A DNA stretch of 64,000 nucleotides from Rallus limicola. Its lineage: Eukaryota; Chordata; Aves; Gruiformes; Rallidae. Shown here one piece after another: positions 38,151 to 53,607 of this stretch. The position numbers and the translations under genes were made by a program. Under the pieces are notes generated by a model. It did no database searches. It saw only the letters and a list, made by a program, of their open reading frames with translations, and was not told the DNA's origin. The DNA is taken from NCBI GenBank assembly GCA_022605955.1, contig JAKCOZ010000018.1, positions 8,316,001 to 8,380,000 on the forward strand. The letters run 5' to 3'. How positions within the stretch are numbered: the first letter of the stretch is position 1; each line of letters opens with the position of its first letter.

Positions 38151-41100
38151 TGTTTGTTTTGCAGTTCTCCTGGTGCGTACGTGCAGACACACCAGGAGCC
38201 CAGGCTGGATCTCTGCTCCAAAATAGTGGCCTACCTCACTCTCAACTGATAACTGTCTTTCCTAGATGGCAGCAGATAGAAATGCCAGAGGAGTTGAGTC
38301 CACTCTGCAAAAATACACTTAGTGCCAGTGTGAACTCCTCGCAGGGACAAAGTACTTGATTTTCTGTGCTAACAGGGCAGCTTTCTGAGCCTGAAGGTTC
38401 AGCTTGGCCAACTCTGCCGTGGTTACACACCGAGGTAGCACCGGTGCTGTGGTGTGGGGGACAGGGGCTCCATTCAGTGCTCGGTGGAGCATTTGCTAAA
38501 CACCAGTTCTCCCAGACAAGAGCTCTGTTGTACCCCAGTTTTCAGTCTGTCTTGTCTGCATAAACTTTGCTAAGACTTCTAACATCTCCAGGCTTTCTAA
38601 ATATTTACAAGATTAACTACCTCCCGACAGCTGTTTTGATGGCATTACTGTATTACAGAAGGTTGGGTTTTTTTAAAAGAGCCAAGGGGTTTTTTTTGTG
38701 TAAGAGGTGTTTTCTTGGAATGGTGACCTCAGATCTGTCTCATCTTGCATGTTGATCATGGCTCCTGTGTGGTTGGCTCTACAGCAGCTGGAGTTGTCTT
38801 CCTTGCACTGATGCTGTGCTGTCCCTCTCCTGCTCAGTGAGCTGGCTGTGGTCAGGGCTGTGGGGCAGCAGGGGTGATGCTGAGGTCCCCAAGCTCCGTG
38901 TCAGGACATCTTCTTCCTGGAAGTCCCATTGCAAGGTGGAAATCTCGTAGCCACGTCCCAGCAGCACACCATGGTCTACCTAGCAGAGCAGCCACCATGC
39001 ATGACTGCCTTAGAAAGAGTTTTGTGTCGAGCAAGCTTGTAACAGTTCTCTAGACACTGTCCTAGCCTTTAGGATTTTCCTGGTTTTATAATTAATATTT
39101 TTTAATTAACATTTCTTGGCTGAATTATGACCCTGTAAGCCCATGAAGACTTTCAGTGTCTGCAGTATCTTGCAGTAAGTTTACTAGCTCACCTACAAAT
39201 TGCTGAAGTACAGCCAGCTTCTGTTTGTTCTGAACCTACCTCCCAAGCTGTTAGCTTTGCCTCATGGACTCACTGCAGCGTTGTGCTTCTCATCTCACTC
39301 CTGCCATCACTGGATCCACAGGGATGCTGTCTGATACACTAGAGAAGATACTTGAGAAACCTGACTTTTTTTCTCTAAAAAACCTAAAACTGTCATGTCA
39401 TGGGGAGTATTCATTGGTGCTGAGAGTTCTCCACATGTCAGTTTTGATTTAGGATTGCACTGGGTGATCATTAGGTTCTTGAAGGACACTAAACTGAGGC
39501 CACTGCACCCTAGGACTGGTTTGTTGGCTCTGTGCTTTGAGACTCTGGTCACATGGGAATCCTTCCTTGCCTTCATTGTTAATGCCAAGGAGCTGGGAAG
39601 GTCCTGAGAAGCAGCTGTAGAACCAGCCGTGGGTTTCACCACCTGGGAAGCTTTGTGTGGCTGGTTGATGGCACATAGTCATAGCTGTGTGTTGGTGCTT
39701 TGTAACTGTGCTGTGACTGCCTGGTTCATTTGCACAACCTGGCTGTTGTGGGAGTGCGAGCTAAATGAGCTTCACAATGGGAGGCAGGGAGGCCTTTCCT
39801 TCTCTTCTGGAGCCACCAGTTTCCAGGAAGCTGTGCATGCAGGCCCTGCTGCATGCCTTTCTCTGCTCTGTTGGGAATGGAGGAGGAAGAGATGCTGCCC
39901 AGAGTTTATTGCTGTTTCCTGTCTTGTCTGAGCTTTTGTCCCCTCTGTGGTGGTGGGCTGGGGCTGCTGGTCTGAAGACCTGCAGTTCTTTGTATCTGTG
40001 CCAGGAACAGCAGAGCAGCAAAGTGAAACTGCAGCTCCTTCCTTGCCCACTCACTCAGATGGAGCAGCCGGTGAAAGGAAACGGGGGATGAGTTACAGTG
40101 ATAGGTTTAGCAGATGGCAGGGAAAAACCAACAGTTCTTTCCCTCAGCGCCTGCCTGTCAGCACGAGGGTGCCATGCTGACCTGCTGACCTCCAGCCCGC
40201 TCACCCAGCCTGGCTTTTTCCCTTCCCTGCTGTACTACTGAGCTGGTGCAAATTTAATAGGGCTTACTGATAAACTCTGACCTAGCTCTGCAGGGAGGTC
40301 TCTGTTTAGAAATGTTTTTGGGATGCTCTGTCCAGGAGATTTCTTCATTAGTCTCTACAGCAGAGACGCAGCGTTCAGGTCTTGGCCCAGCCCTCTGGTC
40401 TCTGAACTTAACAGAGAGTTTCCAGTTTCTACTTAAGTGCTCTGTTTGTTTCCAGCCTGGCTTTGTTGCATTTCTTTTAATTTTATTGATAACTCTGTGG
40501 ATGAATACCAAAGGTTTAAGGTGCAAAGTGAGGTGGGGGGGACCAGGAGGATAAGGCATTGCAAGCAAGATGTGTTGCCAGGATGGATGAGCAGTCTTTG
40601 ATGGCAGCCAAGTCCTGGCATCACCCCGTGGCTCCAGGGGAACCAAATGTCTGCAGTAATTACAGTCTGAAAATGCAGATAATCTTGAAAGAGAACAAAG
40701 CGTAGCCCAGGTCTGGCTGGCTTTCTTGCTGAGCATGGAGGGATTTCTTTACTTGGTCTGAAAAACAAATAGGAGGGAGTGGAAAAGGTTGTTTTGCCAG
40801 TCAACTTGGTAAGCAGATGAAGGGGCTCTTGTGGTCTGTTTGGGCTGGTTTCTAAGCAGTGGTCAGGCAGCTCAAAGCCTCAGCAGGGTTACTTTACCAC
40901 CAGGTGAACATTTCCCTCCTTGGAAGCTACAGTGTCTGCTCTGTGCTTGTTATTTTTCCTGGAAGTACCAAGGATAGATGCATGTCTCCTGGTACCAAAA
41001 TATCTCATCTTGTCCAGATAGTCTTGATCTGTCACACGTGTGATTCTGAGGAGCAGGGAGAGTAGTCTCCTCTGTAAGTGAAGGGGGAGCAGGTTACCAT

Positions 41101-42025
41101 CACCCCACGCTATGGCAGCATTTCAAGGCCACAGCGTTGAATTATATGAAAGTATTAAGAGCTCTTTTGTAGCAACATGGACTGCTGTCGTTAGGCTGGG
41201 GACAGGGTTTCAGGCTGGTTGAGTATCTTAATTTGTTGCCTGTGATATTTTGAGGCTTTTCTGGGCCCATATTTTCTTTGATCTGGTGTTTGGTTTTTAA
41301 TCATGAAGTCCCCAAGATTTCATTGTGCCTGAAGAGGGTTGTGCTTGTGCCCTGGGTTTGAGGCTGTTCAGCAACCATGTTTCTTGGCAACAGGCAGATA
41401 AGAGAAGGGACCCAGGACCTGTGGTTTCTAACCCAGCAGTGCGGCCAGTGCTGGCTGTAGTGAGAGGACTTGGGCTGAAGCTACCTCAGCTGCACAGCCC
41501 TGAAGTTCATCCTCTCCACAACACTTCAATGACTTGTTTTGGTTTGGGGTGTAAATGCTTGCCCCATCTTGGTCCCTGAGAAAGGTGTAGGAGATGGACA
41601 AATGTCATGTTTTCCCTTTTTGTCTGTCATAAAAGTGGTGCCCAGTTCTCTGGTAGCTGTGGTCTGTGCTGGGAGCAGTTCTGGGCGTTTGGGCTTCCCA
41701 GACTCCTGACTCTTTTGCCAGATCATCCCAATCCACCCTCCTTTGCCAAGTGACAATGGTGAGAGTTGTGGCTCTCAGACCAAGCCACCAAGGAGCCCAG
41801 GCCAGCAACCGAGCCTCACTCTGGGAAAGACAAAAGTATTAAATTCCTAACTGAGGGGTGAAGAGGGGTAGCAAGGCAAATGACAACCATGTCAGTTGTT
41901 TGAGGGAGGTCAGTGGTCTCACCAGGGCCAGCACTGCTGTGCTTTCCTGTGCGGTTTTGTCACTTGGATAATAACCAACCCAGCTGCCCCATGCCTCTGC
42001 TGACACTCTTCCTTCTCTTTTTCAG

Positions 42026-42051
42026 GGAGCCCATTGGAAAGAAGAGGTCTG
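42026..42051 (+). CDS. SH3PXD2B: SH3PXD2B coding exon 6: 26-bp microexon, residues ~134-143
   Basis: A 26-bp exon lies between ttctctttttcag and gtaagg. One base completes the Glu codon of the previous exon; eight codons follow (EPIGKKRS), and one base begins a Gly codon. It is basic and lies in the PX to SH3-1 linker, where human has EHIGKKKS. The assignment is secure because flanking phases fit exactly (2 in, 1 out) and the human peptide continues through it. Its length is not a multiple of three, so skipping would shift the frame. Confidence 0.93.
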
Positions 42052-45000
42052 GTAAGGACTCCTTTCCTCTCTGCCAGTTCCACCAGCTTCTCCTTTCACC
42101 CACAGCTGTGGTCTCCTGGAGTGGGACATGGGTCTGGCCCTGTGGCTTTGCTCCCCTGCGGGGTGCGGGGCTTCCCAACACAGCATGCCCCCTCCATCCC
42201 CCCAGGGTTTCAGTGCAGCTTCCCAGACCCCGTCTCAAACCTCCAGTGGCACTCCCAGATGGATGCCTGCAGCTGTCCATGCTGCCCTGGCCTTCATGTT
42301 CATTCATTACTCAAGTCATTGCCACCATTACTGCCACCCCTGTTTGTTTCCCTCCCCACCTCATGCCTTGTTTCCCAACATTTTGTTCCTCTATCAGGGT
42401 TTATCCAGAGAACGGCCTCTTTCCTGCAGAGAGGTAGTAACCGCTTGCTACCTGGCCCTTGCTCTTGCTTTGCCTTTCGCGGGGGGACACCTGCTCAGGC
42501 TGGGTGGCCGAGCCCCTTGCAAGAAGCTGTCATGTCCCCCGTAGCTTCCTGTGGTGGCTGGTGGACACGGGGCGGTAGCGGAGAGGAGGTATGACGGGCT
42601 CAGGACCAGTGCTTGGCTGTCAGGACAGCTCTGCATGCAGGGGCTGTCGCAGGTCTTGGGTGAAGGGCTGGGCTTGTTCTGCAGCCAGGAGGATGGGGAT
42701 GCAAAATTTCCCTGGTCTGAAGGAGGGTCTGAGCTGCGTGGTGGTCAGTGGGAGGCTGAAAGTTTCTCTCTGCAGTGGGGTGTTCTGCTTTGTGATCACA
42801 GCAGCTGGGATGCTTTGGGTTGACAGTTGGATCTGGGATGCTCTACAGGTGCTCCTCCAGAGAGAAGTCTCTGAAAGACTCCCTGGGTGGTGTGTTTAAG
42901 CAGTTACCTGAGCTTCCCATAAAGAGGAGATGGAGAGAGGAGAGGAAGAGCCGTCAGTCTGTGGATTAGGGAGGGCACCGCTACTGAAACCACAGAAGGT
43001 ATAAAAATAGCGTGGGGATCTTTGAGAAGGAAGGTCTGAGTCTTGGCTGGATGGAGATTCTGCTGAAACAGGTTTGGAAAAGTTTCTGTCCTGAGAGTTG
43101 GCACTGCCATAAGCTAATTCATTTGTAGATGAATAGGTTCCTCTCAGAGCAGAGAGCAAAGTACAGGGGAGACTCAAAGACTTAATTCCACTTTTTTCTA
43201 CTGGATCTGCAGGGTATCCCTCCTTCAAGAGCTGATGGTGTCCCAGCTTCTTGCCTGAGACTAGTTGTAGGATACATATGAAAAGCTGTTTTCTGCTTGG
43301 GCAGTGGCTCCATGTTTTGAAGTGTTGTATCTTCCACTAGCTTTGGAGGCAGGGAGAAGTCTCTGTCTGCCCCTGGGTGGGGATCAAAACAGGCTGAGGG
43401 TTTTTTACTTCTCTCTTTTGATTAAACAGAAGTAAAATAAAGATACAATCTCCCTCATCTTCAAAACTTCTCTTGTGTACAGGCTCAGCAGGAACATTTG
43501 GTGACTAGGGGAAAGGTGTTAACGTTCCCTGTGAGATCAATGTGTGTTTAGATTGCTTTGAAGCCAGTCAAAGACAAGATAAGACCTCTCTAGGGTTGAG
43601 GTGAAGAGAAAGAAAAGTTCCGCTGTATAACTCCATTTTTTGAGGGCAGAATTCAGTTTAGGGATGCTGGCTGCCAGAGAAGCAGGAACTCTTCTCTTTG
43701 TGTACACAGCTTTCTCCTGCCTTCCCACCACAGGTTTATGGGCAGCATCACTCTGCCGTCCTGCTGGCATGGTGGCTTTATATGTGACACAGGGTGTTGC
43801 TGAGGTCAAAGAGAAAATGCTGTTTGAGATGCTGTTTGCTTGGCAAACAGGGAGGGAACAGGGAGAGTTTGGGTCACATCCAAGCCAGAGCACGTCCTGG
43901 CAGGGCAGGATGTGGTGTTTTGCCTGTGGCACCTGGCATGCATGCAGCAGCCATCACGGAAAGGTGTGTGCCTGCAGTAAGTTTACAAAGGGCTGATGCC
44001 TTGTGCCAGATGTGTTCAGAGACTGTCCTGCGTTTTCTGTCATCAGAAAGAGTTTTGTTCTTCTGCTGTCACCCCAAATTCTCTTCTAGCTTGTGGAAGT
44101 CCCTGCTTGTTGATTGGTTCCTCCAGCCAGGTCTGCTTTGAGGCAGCAAATACGCAGCAAGACACCAGGAAGGCACAAGGCATGGAAAAGAGCTCCCAGG
44201 CTCTTGGCACAGCAAAGCCCTGTTTTAAATGGGATTTAAGCAAGCACTGGGATACAAAGCAGGCTAAAGTGCTGCTTGCCCTCAGCCTCCTGTAGTCACG
44301 GAGAGACTCAAGTGACATGAGCTGTTGTGAGGAGGGCCTGGTGTAAATCAGCAGTGGAAATAAAAACATCTTCCTCTGCTGAGTTTCTTTACCTGTATCC
44401 ATAATCCCACATGCCTGTGAGCCTTAGGCATGGGCCTAGACTCCATACAGCCTGCAGCTTGCAGGGGAATAGGTTATTCCCCAAGCTCTGAAGACTGACT
44501 TGGCCACTGATTTAGGTGCGTCTAAAAGCACTTGTCATATCAGTCCCCAAGACTGTTCTGATCATTTCTATCCACTCACAGTTCAATAGAAAGCACTGAT
44601 GGAGAGTCATGGGCTGGCTGCAGCCCTGCCTTAATGCAGGGGAACCTGGAACTGTCTCCAGAGTTTATATTTGGGTGGAACTACCCAAGAAGACTGGCAG
44701 AGAGCCCCAGTATCCCCCTGCCAGTTTTATTTTAGATGCTATCTTGTGTGGCCACATCCTTTTGCTGTGCTATGTAACGTGCCTGCAATGGCATAGAGAC
44801 CCCAAACCACAGTATTCAGTCTGAGACAGTGAAAGCACAGCTGTCACTTCCTACAGCAGCCACAGACCTTTCTAAAACTCCACTGGTATTTTTACGTGAC
44901 TATTTCCCAGTTCTGGAAAAATCCCTGGAGAGATGAGAGGGTTTGCAAAGAGCACAGCATAACATCTAATGCACATTTCATGTGAGGGCAGGAAGAAGCT

Positions 45001-45794
45001 CAGGTTTGCAGTACTGATCTTCATAAATCCATCAGGTTTGGGAGAGGAGGGTCTGTCCTGAGAGCATGGGACAGGTTAGCACAGGCCAGAGGATAGGAGG
45101 AAGAAACTTCATCCCAAATTGGGTAAAGCATGACGTTTTTGGAAGGTGCATTAGGCAGAGGGTAGAGTGTACAGCAAGGGCAGACTTCAAATACCTGTGT
45201 CCCCTCTTTTATTTCAGTCCTGAGCTCTTTTCTTCCCTCTGGAAAACAGTGTCTAAGCTCCATAAGAAAGTCCTTGCTTCAGGCACTGCAAAGCCCAGAA
45301 TTGGAAAGGCTGAACGTGTCGCAAGCACCCTGTATGATGAGATTTCCTACCTGCTTTCATACATCTCAACACTTGGGGTGAATGGCCAAGTTTCTGGTCA
45401 AACAAAACCTGGAAAGATTTGCGGGCTGACCCATCGCTCATATGTGACGTGTCTTGAGAGTGAGGTCACTGCACAGAGCAGTCCTTGGGTGGGTAGCAGG
45501 GATGCACACTGCTGGAGGCAGCTTCTGCCTGACCCTGCCTGCAGAGCTGGATGCATCTTCCCCGAGGCTCTCCTGCATCTGTGGCAGGTTCTGCAAGTCT
45601 AGTCCAAGGATCTCAGTGGTCTCTTGACCACCACACACCCCTTCTCTAGGCCACTTCTGTGTCACTCTCACTAGTGAGGGGTGTTCAGGATACAGAGTCT
45701 GTGCTCCTACTTACAGCTGTCTGCTAAACTCATTCTTTCGGGGGATCTGGACTGTACCGATGCTTCCTCCCCTCCCCAGCTGCAGAGCTTCAGT

Positions 45795-46090
45795 ACTGTC
45801 TCTCAGACAGTAAGGTTTACACCATTGCTATTTATAAGGGACTTAAGTCTGCCCATAAATAGGATGCTTTGTTGTTCACTTGAGTGTGTATTTTTGTGGT
45901 TGAAGACAATTATGCCAGGTGAAGACACTCCTGAAATTAACTCCTACTTCTTCCTCCAAGCTCAGTTTACCACTTCTGTTGCTGGTTTAATAGGTACATT
46001 GGAGGATCCAGAACTGCTTGCTGAAACTGCAAATAGCCTCAGAGCAATTGGTGTAATTATAGCGAGGGAGGCAGAAAGGAGAGTACTTCT
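45795..46090. promoter_or_regulatory. Candidate enhancer with MEF2, NKX2 and CArG-like motifs
   Basis: Within 60 bp are CTATTTATAA (45828-45837, a full MEF2 consensus YTAWWWWTAR), ACTTAAGT (45841-45848), CCATAAATAGG (45853-45863, CArG-like with seven instead of six A/T bases) and CACTTGAGTG (45877-45886, NKX2-type). AT-rich unique sequence continues to about 46090. Motif spacing suggests a mesodermal enhancer, but motif matches are cheap and no conservation data were available. Confidence 0.35.
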
Positions 46091-46409
46091 CTCTTCCTAT
46101 AGCTGTTATTCTCTCAGGTCCGAGTAGGTCTTCTGATCATTTTAAGCACAAACCTTTAATTGAGCTAGTAGAACAGATAGTCCTAGCATCCACTGTTCAC
46201 TTTTGAGGGCTATTTTTAATTTGGTCTGGTGCCTCACTTCTGGGGTTTGGCATGGAGGAAGCTTTCATTAGCGGTAACAGATCCTCTGCACATGTCCAGT
46301 TCATCTGGAGCTCTGCAGAGTGCTGTTTATAGCAGAATAACATGGACAATTTGCCTCCTCTCCTCTTCCTTTAAATAACATTGTCTGAAGATACACTGTC
46401 CATTTAAAT

Positions 46410-46421
46410 CTTTGTTGTGGT
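46410..46421. promoter_or_regulatory. SOX/RUNX-like composite site
   Basis: CTTTGTTGTGGT joins a SOX-type CTTTGTT and a RUNX-type TGTGGT with a one-base overlap. It lies at the end of an AT-rich stretch (46340-46430). Confidence 0.22.
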
Positions 46422-48132
46422 CATTCTTTCTCAGAACCAATTTGGGAGGCTGTGACCTTGGGCACAGGAGAAGAACTCTGAGGGGAAACAGAGCATCCTA
46501 GGGTTGCTGAAGACCTGCTAGATCTTGTACATTTCTGGTCCTCTCTCTTGTTCTGCTCACTGCAGGATTGTGCCCTGAAATAGGTTCCCCATAGGAAAGA
46601 TCTTTTGTCAGGCTGAGATCTCTCATGTGATGGGGAGCTGCTGCAGTGTAGGTGCACTTGCCCACAGAAACTTCTTCCCACTGCATAGCCGGAATTTCTC
46701 TTTGCTGCATTTTGCCTTTATATCCCAAGGGACCATCATTCTCTATGTCATTTCTTTCTCACACCCATTAGAGACTGGGAGGTAACTGTCCCACTCTATC
46801 TGCCATGCTGTAGTAGTTAGAGAGCTGAGCCAGATGTGATTTCTGCCCCCACCCACACCCAGAGGCTCAGGGTACATGCACAGCCCCTCTAAATCTGACC
46901 TAATGCCCACATCAGCTGTGTGATTCTTTTGCATCACTCGTGCTGTAATAATGAGCATTATCCTATTTCCAAAGCACTTGGCCAATATTAATTCTTACTG
47001 CACCTGGGGAGAACATGGTTCTGTAATAGTGACCTCACCTGACAGGTTGCAAAGCCTCAAGGCAAACCAAGGTTGGGTTGGAGGCCATGGCCGGGGCTCT
47101 GGAGCTGCAGGTGGGAGTTTCTGACACCTGCAGCTTCTTGGAGGATTTTGGGAGGCAGATGGAGCAAGTGTTACTGGTGCTCTGGGCAGCCGAACGCCTC
47201 ACGGACGGTTTAGCAGGAGGCTGTGCCCGAGCAAACCCCCTTCTTGCTCGGCACTGAGCACACACGTCTCTGCTTGTTGGGGTCTGCAGAGCTGTGGGTC
47301 ACTTTGTGGTCACACTGCACACAGTGAGGCCCTGAGCACATGTGCGACAAGTGGAGCTGTGCTCCACGTACAGGGACAAGCTTGGGGCCACGTGTCTAAA
47401 GTAGAGACACATACAAGTGGAAACCTCTGTTCCAGTGCTACCACAGCAAGCAATGCCAAGTCCTGAGGATACATCTCTCCCCAGGGCACTCTCCTAAATG
47501 AAAATTCAGAAGATACAAGTCAGCCTTGCCCTGCTGTGCCTTGTGCTGATGCCCTGGCAGAGAAGGGGCTGGTGGCTCTCCCGGGTGTCCCCTGGCCTTA
47601 GCCCGCAGTGCCACCCGCAGCCTGCCCGGGCTCTGCACACCCATTGCCACAGCACCCAGCTCTCCCCACAAACCTGTCTCCCCTCTGGGTGTGAGGGCCT
47701 TTTTTGGCCAAAGGAAAGCTTTGCTCCCCATGAATCCTGCTGCTTTGCTTCTCCTTGGAGTATATTTTTTTTGTTTCTTCTTTTGTAATATGAAATTGGG
47801 ATCCCCAGGATCAGCAGGAGGAGCTGAGCAGAGTTAGTGGAGCAAATAGCTGAGAGAGCAAGCTGTGCTGGTGAGTTGTGAGAAGGCGGCTGAAACGTGA
47901 GGGACTCAACAGGGCAATGCTGCTCTGTCCAAAAAACAGCCCTCTGCCTAAGGTGTCCAAACTCTTTAGCCAGGGCCAGCAAAACTCACAGCAGGTTGTG
48001 TGTATTGAGCTGGGGTCTGAGCTAGTCCATGTGTTGGGAGGGCAGCTGATGCCAATGCACAGGAGACTGTCCCAAGCCCCTCTCAACCTCTGACAGCAGG
48101 GACCAGGCTGCTGTGTGCTGCTGCATACATCC

Positions 48133-48147
48133 GTGGTGGTGGTGGTG
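48133..48147. repeat. (GTG)5 short tandem repeat
   Basis: Five perfect GTG units, intronic. Confidence 0.85.
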
Positions 48148-48408
48148 TTGCTTGGATAGCTCTGTCTGTGAGCAGGAAGGTGGGTAGCAAGTGAAAGGTC
48201 TCACCTGGCTGTACCCATCTCACCTGGCTGCTAGTTTGGTCTCTCTCATCCTCACTCTGCCTAAGTGTCTGGCTCACGTCTCACGCTGGGGTCCCCAGGA
48301 TGTCCTGGAGCTGCTCACAGGCCAGCAGGTGCTTGGGAGCGGTGGCCTGCACTCTTGGGAGGTGGTGCTGACCCTGGTGCATGGGTCGGTTCTTGTCCCC
48401 CCGTGCAG

Positions 48409-48543
48409 GAGCTGACTCTGCATCAGTCGACCCCTTGGTGCTGGAGCAATATGTCGTGGTGGCGGACTACCAGAAGCAGGAGAGCTCCGAGATCAGCTTG
48501 TGCGTGGGCCAGTTGGTGGATATCATTGAGAAGAACGAATCAG
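48409..48543 (+). CDS. SH3PXD2B: SH3PXD2B coding exon 7: SH3-1 N-terminal part, residues ~143-188
   Basis: A 135-bp exon after cccgtgcag, ending gaatcag before gtacag (phase 1). It encodes [14 protein letters not shown] and then [15 protein letters not shown] up to IIEKNES. VVVADYQ is the ALYDY-equivalent strand of SH3-1, and the acidic RT loop follows. The Gly of the SGWW motif is split across the junction. In this family the first two SH3 domains form the tandem that binds proline-rich partners, in the manner of the p47phox tandem. Confidence 0.97.
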
Positions 48544-49189
48544 GTACAGAGAGTTTGGCTTGGCAGAGGGCTTTGGGTCTGCTCTGCGTCGCAAAGGAGG
48601 GGCAGGAATAGCAATCCTGTGTTGTCAGTGTTTTCCTAATAGGACCTTAAGCAAAACAGGATCCAGATACCTAACAGGGATGTCCTTGGATGGTCAGTTG
48701 AAGTGGGACATGGAGGAAGCAGCTTCAGTCTGCAAGCTGTCTGTATGAGTGTGGACAAGACGTCAGTGTTGTCTCTAATGGAAGGGTCTCAGTACCCGTG
48801 TGCCGAGCGCCAGGCGCTATCCACCTTTTCCAGTCTCTATGCTTCTTCATGCTGAAAATCTTGGCCAATGGGTCCCGAGGACAAAAGCCTTTCCCAGAGT
48901 TGGCAGGCTTGTATTTTGTTCACAGTGTGGGGGCTGCTCTCATGGTGCCCAGGAAAGACCCCACTGTGCATTCACAATCCCTGCCTCCAAACGCGATGAA
49001 GCGCCCAGCCGTGGACCAGGGGCAGGCAGCCCAGCCGTTCGCTTGCTTCAAAACTTAAGCTTGCTCTTAACCTCTGAAAAAGGCTTGAGTCACGTCGTGG
49101 GCCCAGCTTCTGGAGTTTGCTGAAAAGGGGAATTTATTCCCTGAAGTCAATGGAAGCTGCTTAGGGGGTTTATAGATAAATTGTGAAAA

Positions 49190-49350
49190 TGTATTTTAAA
49201 ATTCTAGAAACCCAGTCCCCAGAGGATTGCTTGCTCCAGCAGCTATGCTTGAGAATAGGGGAAATAAAAGCACCCCTGAAGCAAGTGAAACCTATTAGCA
49301 CATCCAATTTAAAAGATACGGTGAATAATTTATTTATCAAATGTCAGCCC
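49190..49350. promoter_or_regulatory. AT-rich candidate element near SH3-1 exons
   Basis: Includes ggggaaataaaagc, cctattagcacatccaattt and gaataatttatttatcaaatg (about 49323-49343, forkhead-like). It is unique sequence inside a short intron between two SH3-1 exons. Low-confidence regulatory candidate. Confidence 0.22.
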
Positions 49351-49479
49351 TGGCTTTCCCTTCCATGCAGATCACTGCTGATTCCCTCCCTGAGAATCTA
49401 GTTGTCTTTCTAAATGACTCACTGGTGAGGTTCTGAGGATAATGCTCTGTCTATTTTATATTTTTTCCCCTAAAGACAC

Positions 49480-49720
49480 AAATAGCTTGTGCTTTTAATG
49501 ACTGAGGAGCACACGTTTATTTTGATTGGCCACCTAGGGTGGCCCAGAATTGCTCATGGCTGCTATGGAGCTGGCTAGGTTTCCGCTGGGAGAGCTCATG
49601 TTTTAATCCTGCATTTGCTCAGAGCTTTTAAAATGTGCTGTTTCCACAAATGTAAAGAAGGGGAGAGCACAGCAGGAGTCAGCTATTGATTTGCAGACAG
49701 TGTATTCATCTCTGCTAATT
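49480..49720. promoter_or_regulatory. AT-rich candidate element near SH3-1 exons
   Basis: Contains gtttattttgattggccacc (CCAAT on the reverse strand), ttttaaaatgtgctg, and tctgctaattggcctgcg near 49712-49728. It has no reading frame of note. Candidate by composition and motif texture only. Confidence 0.22.
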
Positions 49721-50065
49721 GGCCTGCGCTTGCTGACCCAGACTGAGGAAAAATGAACCATGAAGGGAAAAAAAAAAAAAGGAATGGAAACATGGTGGCT
49801 GGAGCTCTTCAGTTCTTTGAGCTTCTCCTGCTTTTCCTGGGGAGGGAACTGTGTTTAGATACCATTCAGCTGAGATTCTCCTGCGCTGCTGTCCATGCTC
49901 CCTTTCAGATAGTTCATGGTCCTGATGCTTTGAGGTCATCCCAGCCTCCTGTGTAGGCATCAAGGGAGGGGGCAAAGCTCCCCACACCCAGGTTTATGGT
50001 TTGGAGGGAGTGAGTTTTGGCTGGTGGGAGCCCTTGGCTGAGCCGTCTGCTGTTTTTCTTGTCAG

Positions 50066-50170
50066 GCTGGTGGTTTGTGAGCACGACAGAGGAGCAAGGC
50101 TGGGTGCCAGCGACCTGCCTGGAGGCCCAGGATGGTGTCCAGGATGAGTTCTCAATGCAGCCTGATGAAG
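50066..50170 (+). CDS. SH3PXD2B: SH3PXD2B coding exon 8: SH3-1 C-terminal part, residues ~188-223
   Basis: A 105-bp exon after ttgtcag, ending gatgaag before gtaaga (phase 1). It encodes [18 protein letters not shown] and then [16 protein letters not shown]. The WW pair and GWVPATCL are the SH3 specificity-pocket Trp and the Pro/Tyr-position strand. The short acidic tail is the linker to SH3-2. Confidence 0.97.

Positions 50171-53607
<3,437 letters not shown>

Larger units (their letters stand above)
31904..42025 (+). other. SH3PXD2B: Intron 5 of SH3PXD2B (10.1 kb)
   Basis: Donor gtaagt, acceptor ttctctttttcag. It holds an inverted pair of an unidentified repeat (36600-36680 and 38040-38150) and an AT-rich candidate element at 33785-34050. 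No exon or gene is evident elsewhere, and open frames here (up to 183 codons) are unremarkable. Confidence 0.85.
42052..48408 (+). other. SH3PXD2B: Intron 6 of SH3PXD2B (6.4 kb)
   Basis: Donor gtaagg, acceptor ccccccgtgcag. It contains a cluster of muscle/mesenchyme-type motifs at 45795-46090, a SOX/RUNX-like composite at 46410-46421 and a short GTG repeat at 48133-48147. A 178-codon open frame at 45066-45602 has no recognisable domain. Confidence 0.86.
48544..50065 (+). other. SH3PXD2B: Intron 7 of SH3PXD2B (1.5 kb)
   Basis: Donor gtacag, acceptor tttttcttgtcag. AT-rich blocks at 49190-49350 and 49480-49720 stand out as candidate conserved elements. An A12 run lies at about 49769-49780. No other feature was recognised. 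Confidence 0.88.

Noticed and set aside
45066..45602. 178-codon open + frame in intron 6
   Set aside because: It starts with no promoter or splice context and shows no known family; length alone is weak evidence in 64 kb on six frames.
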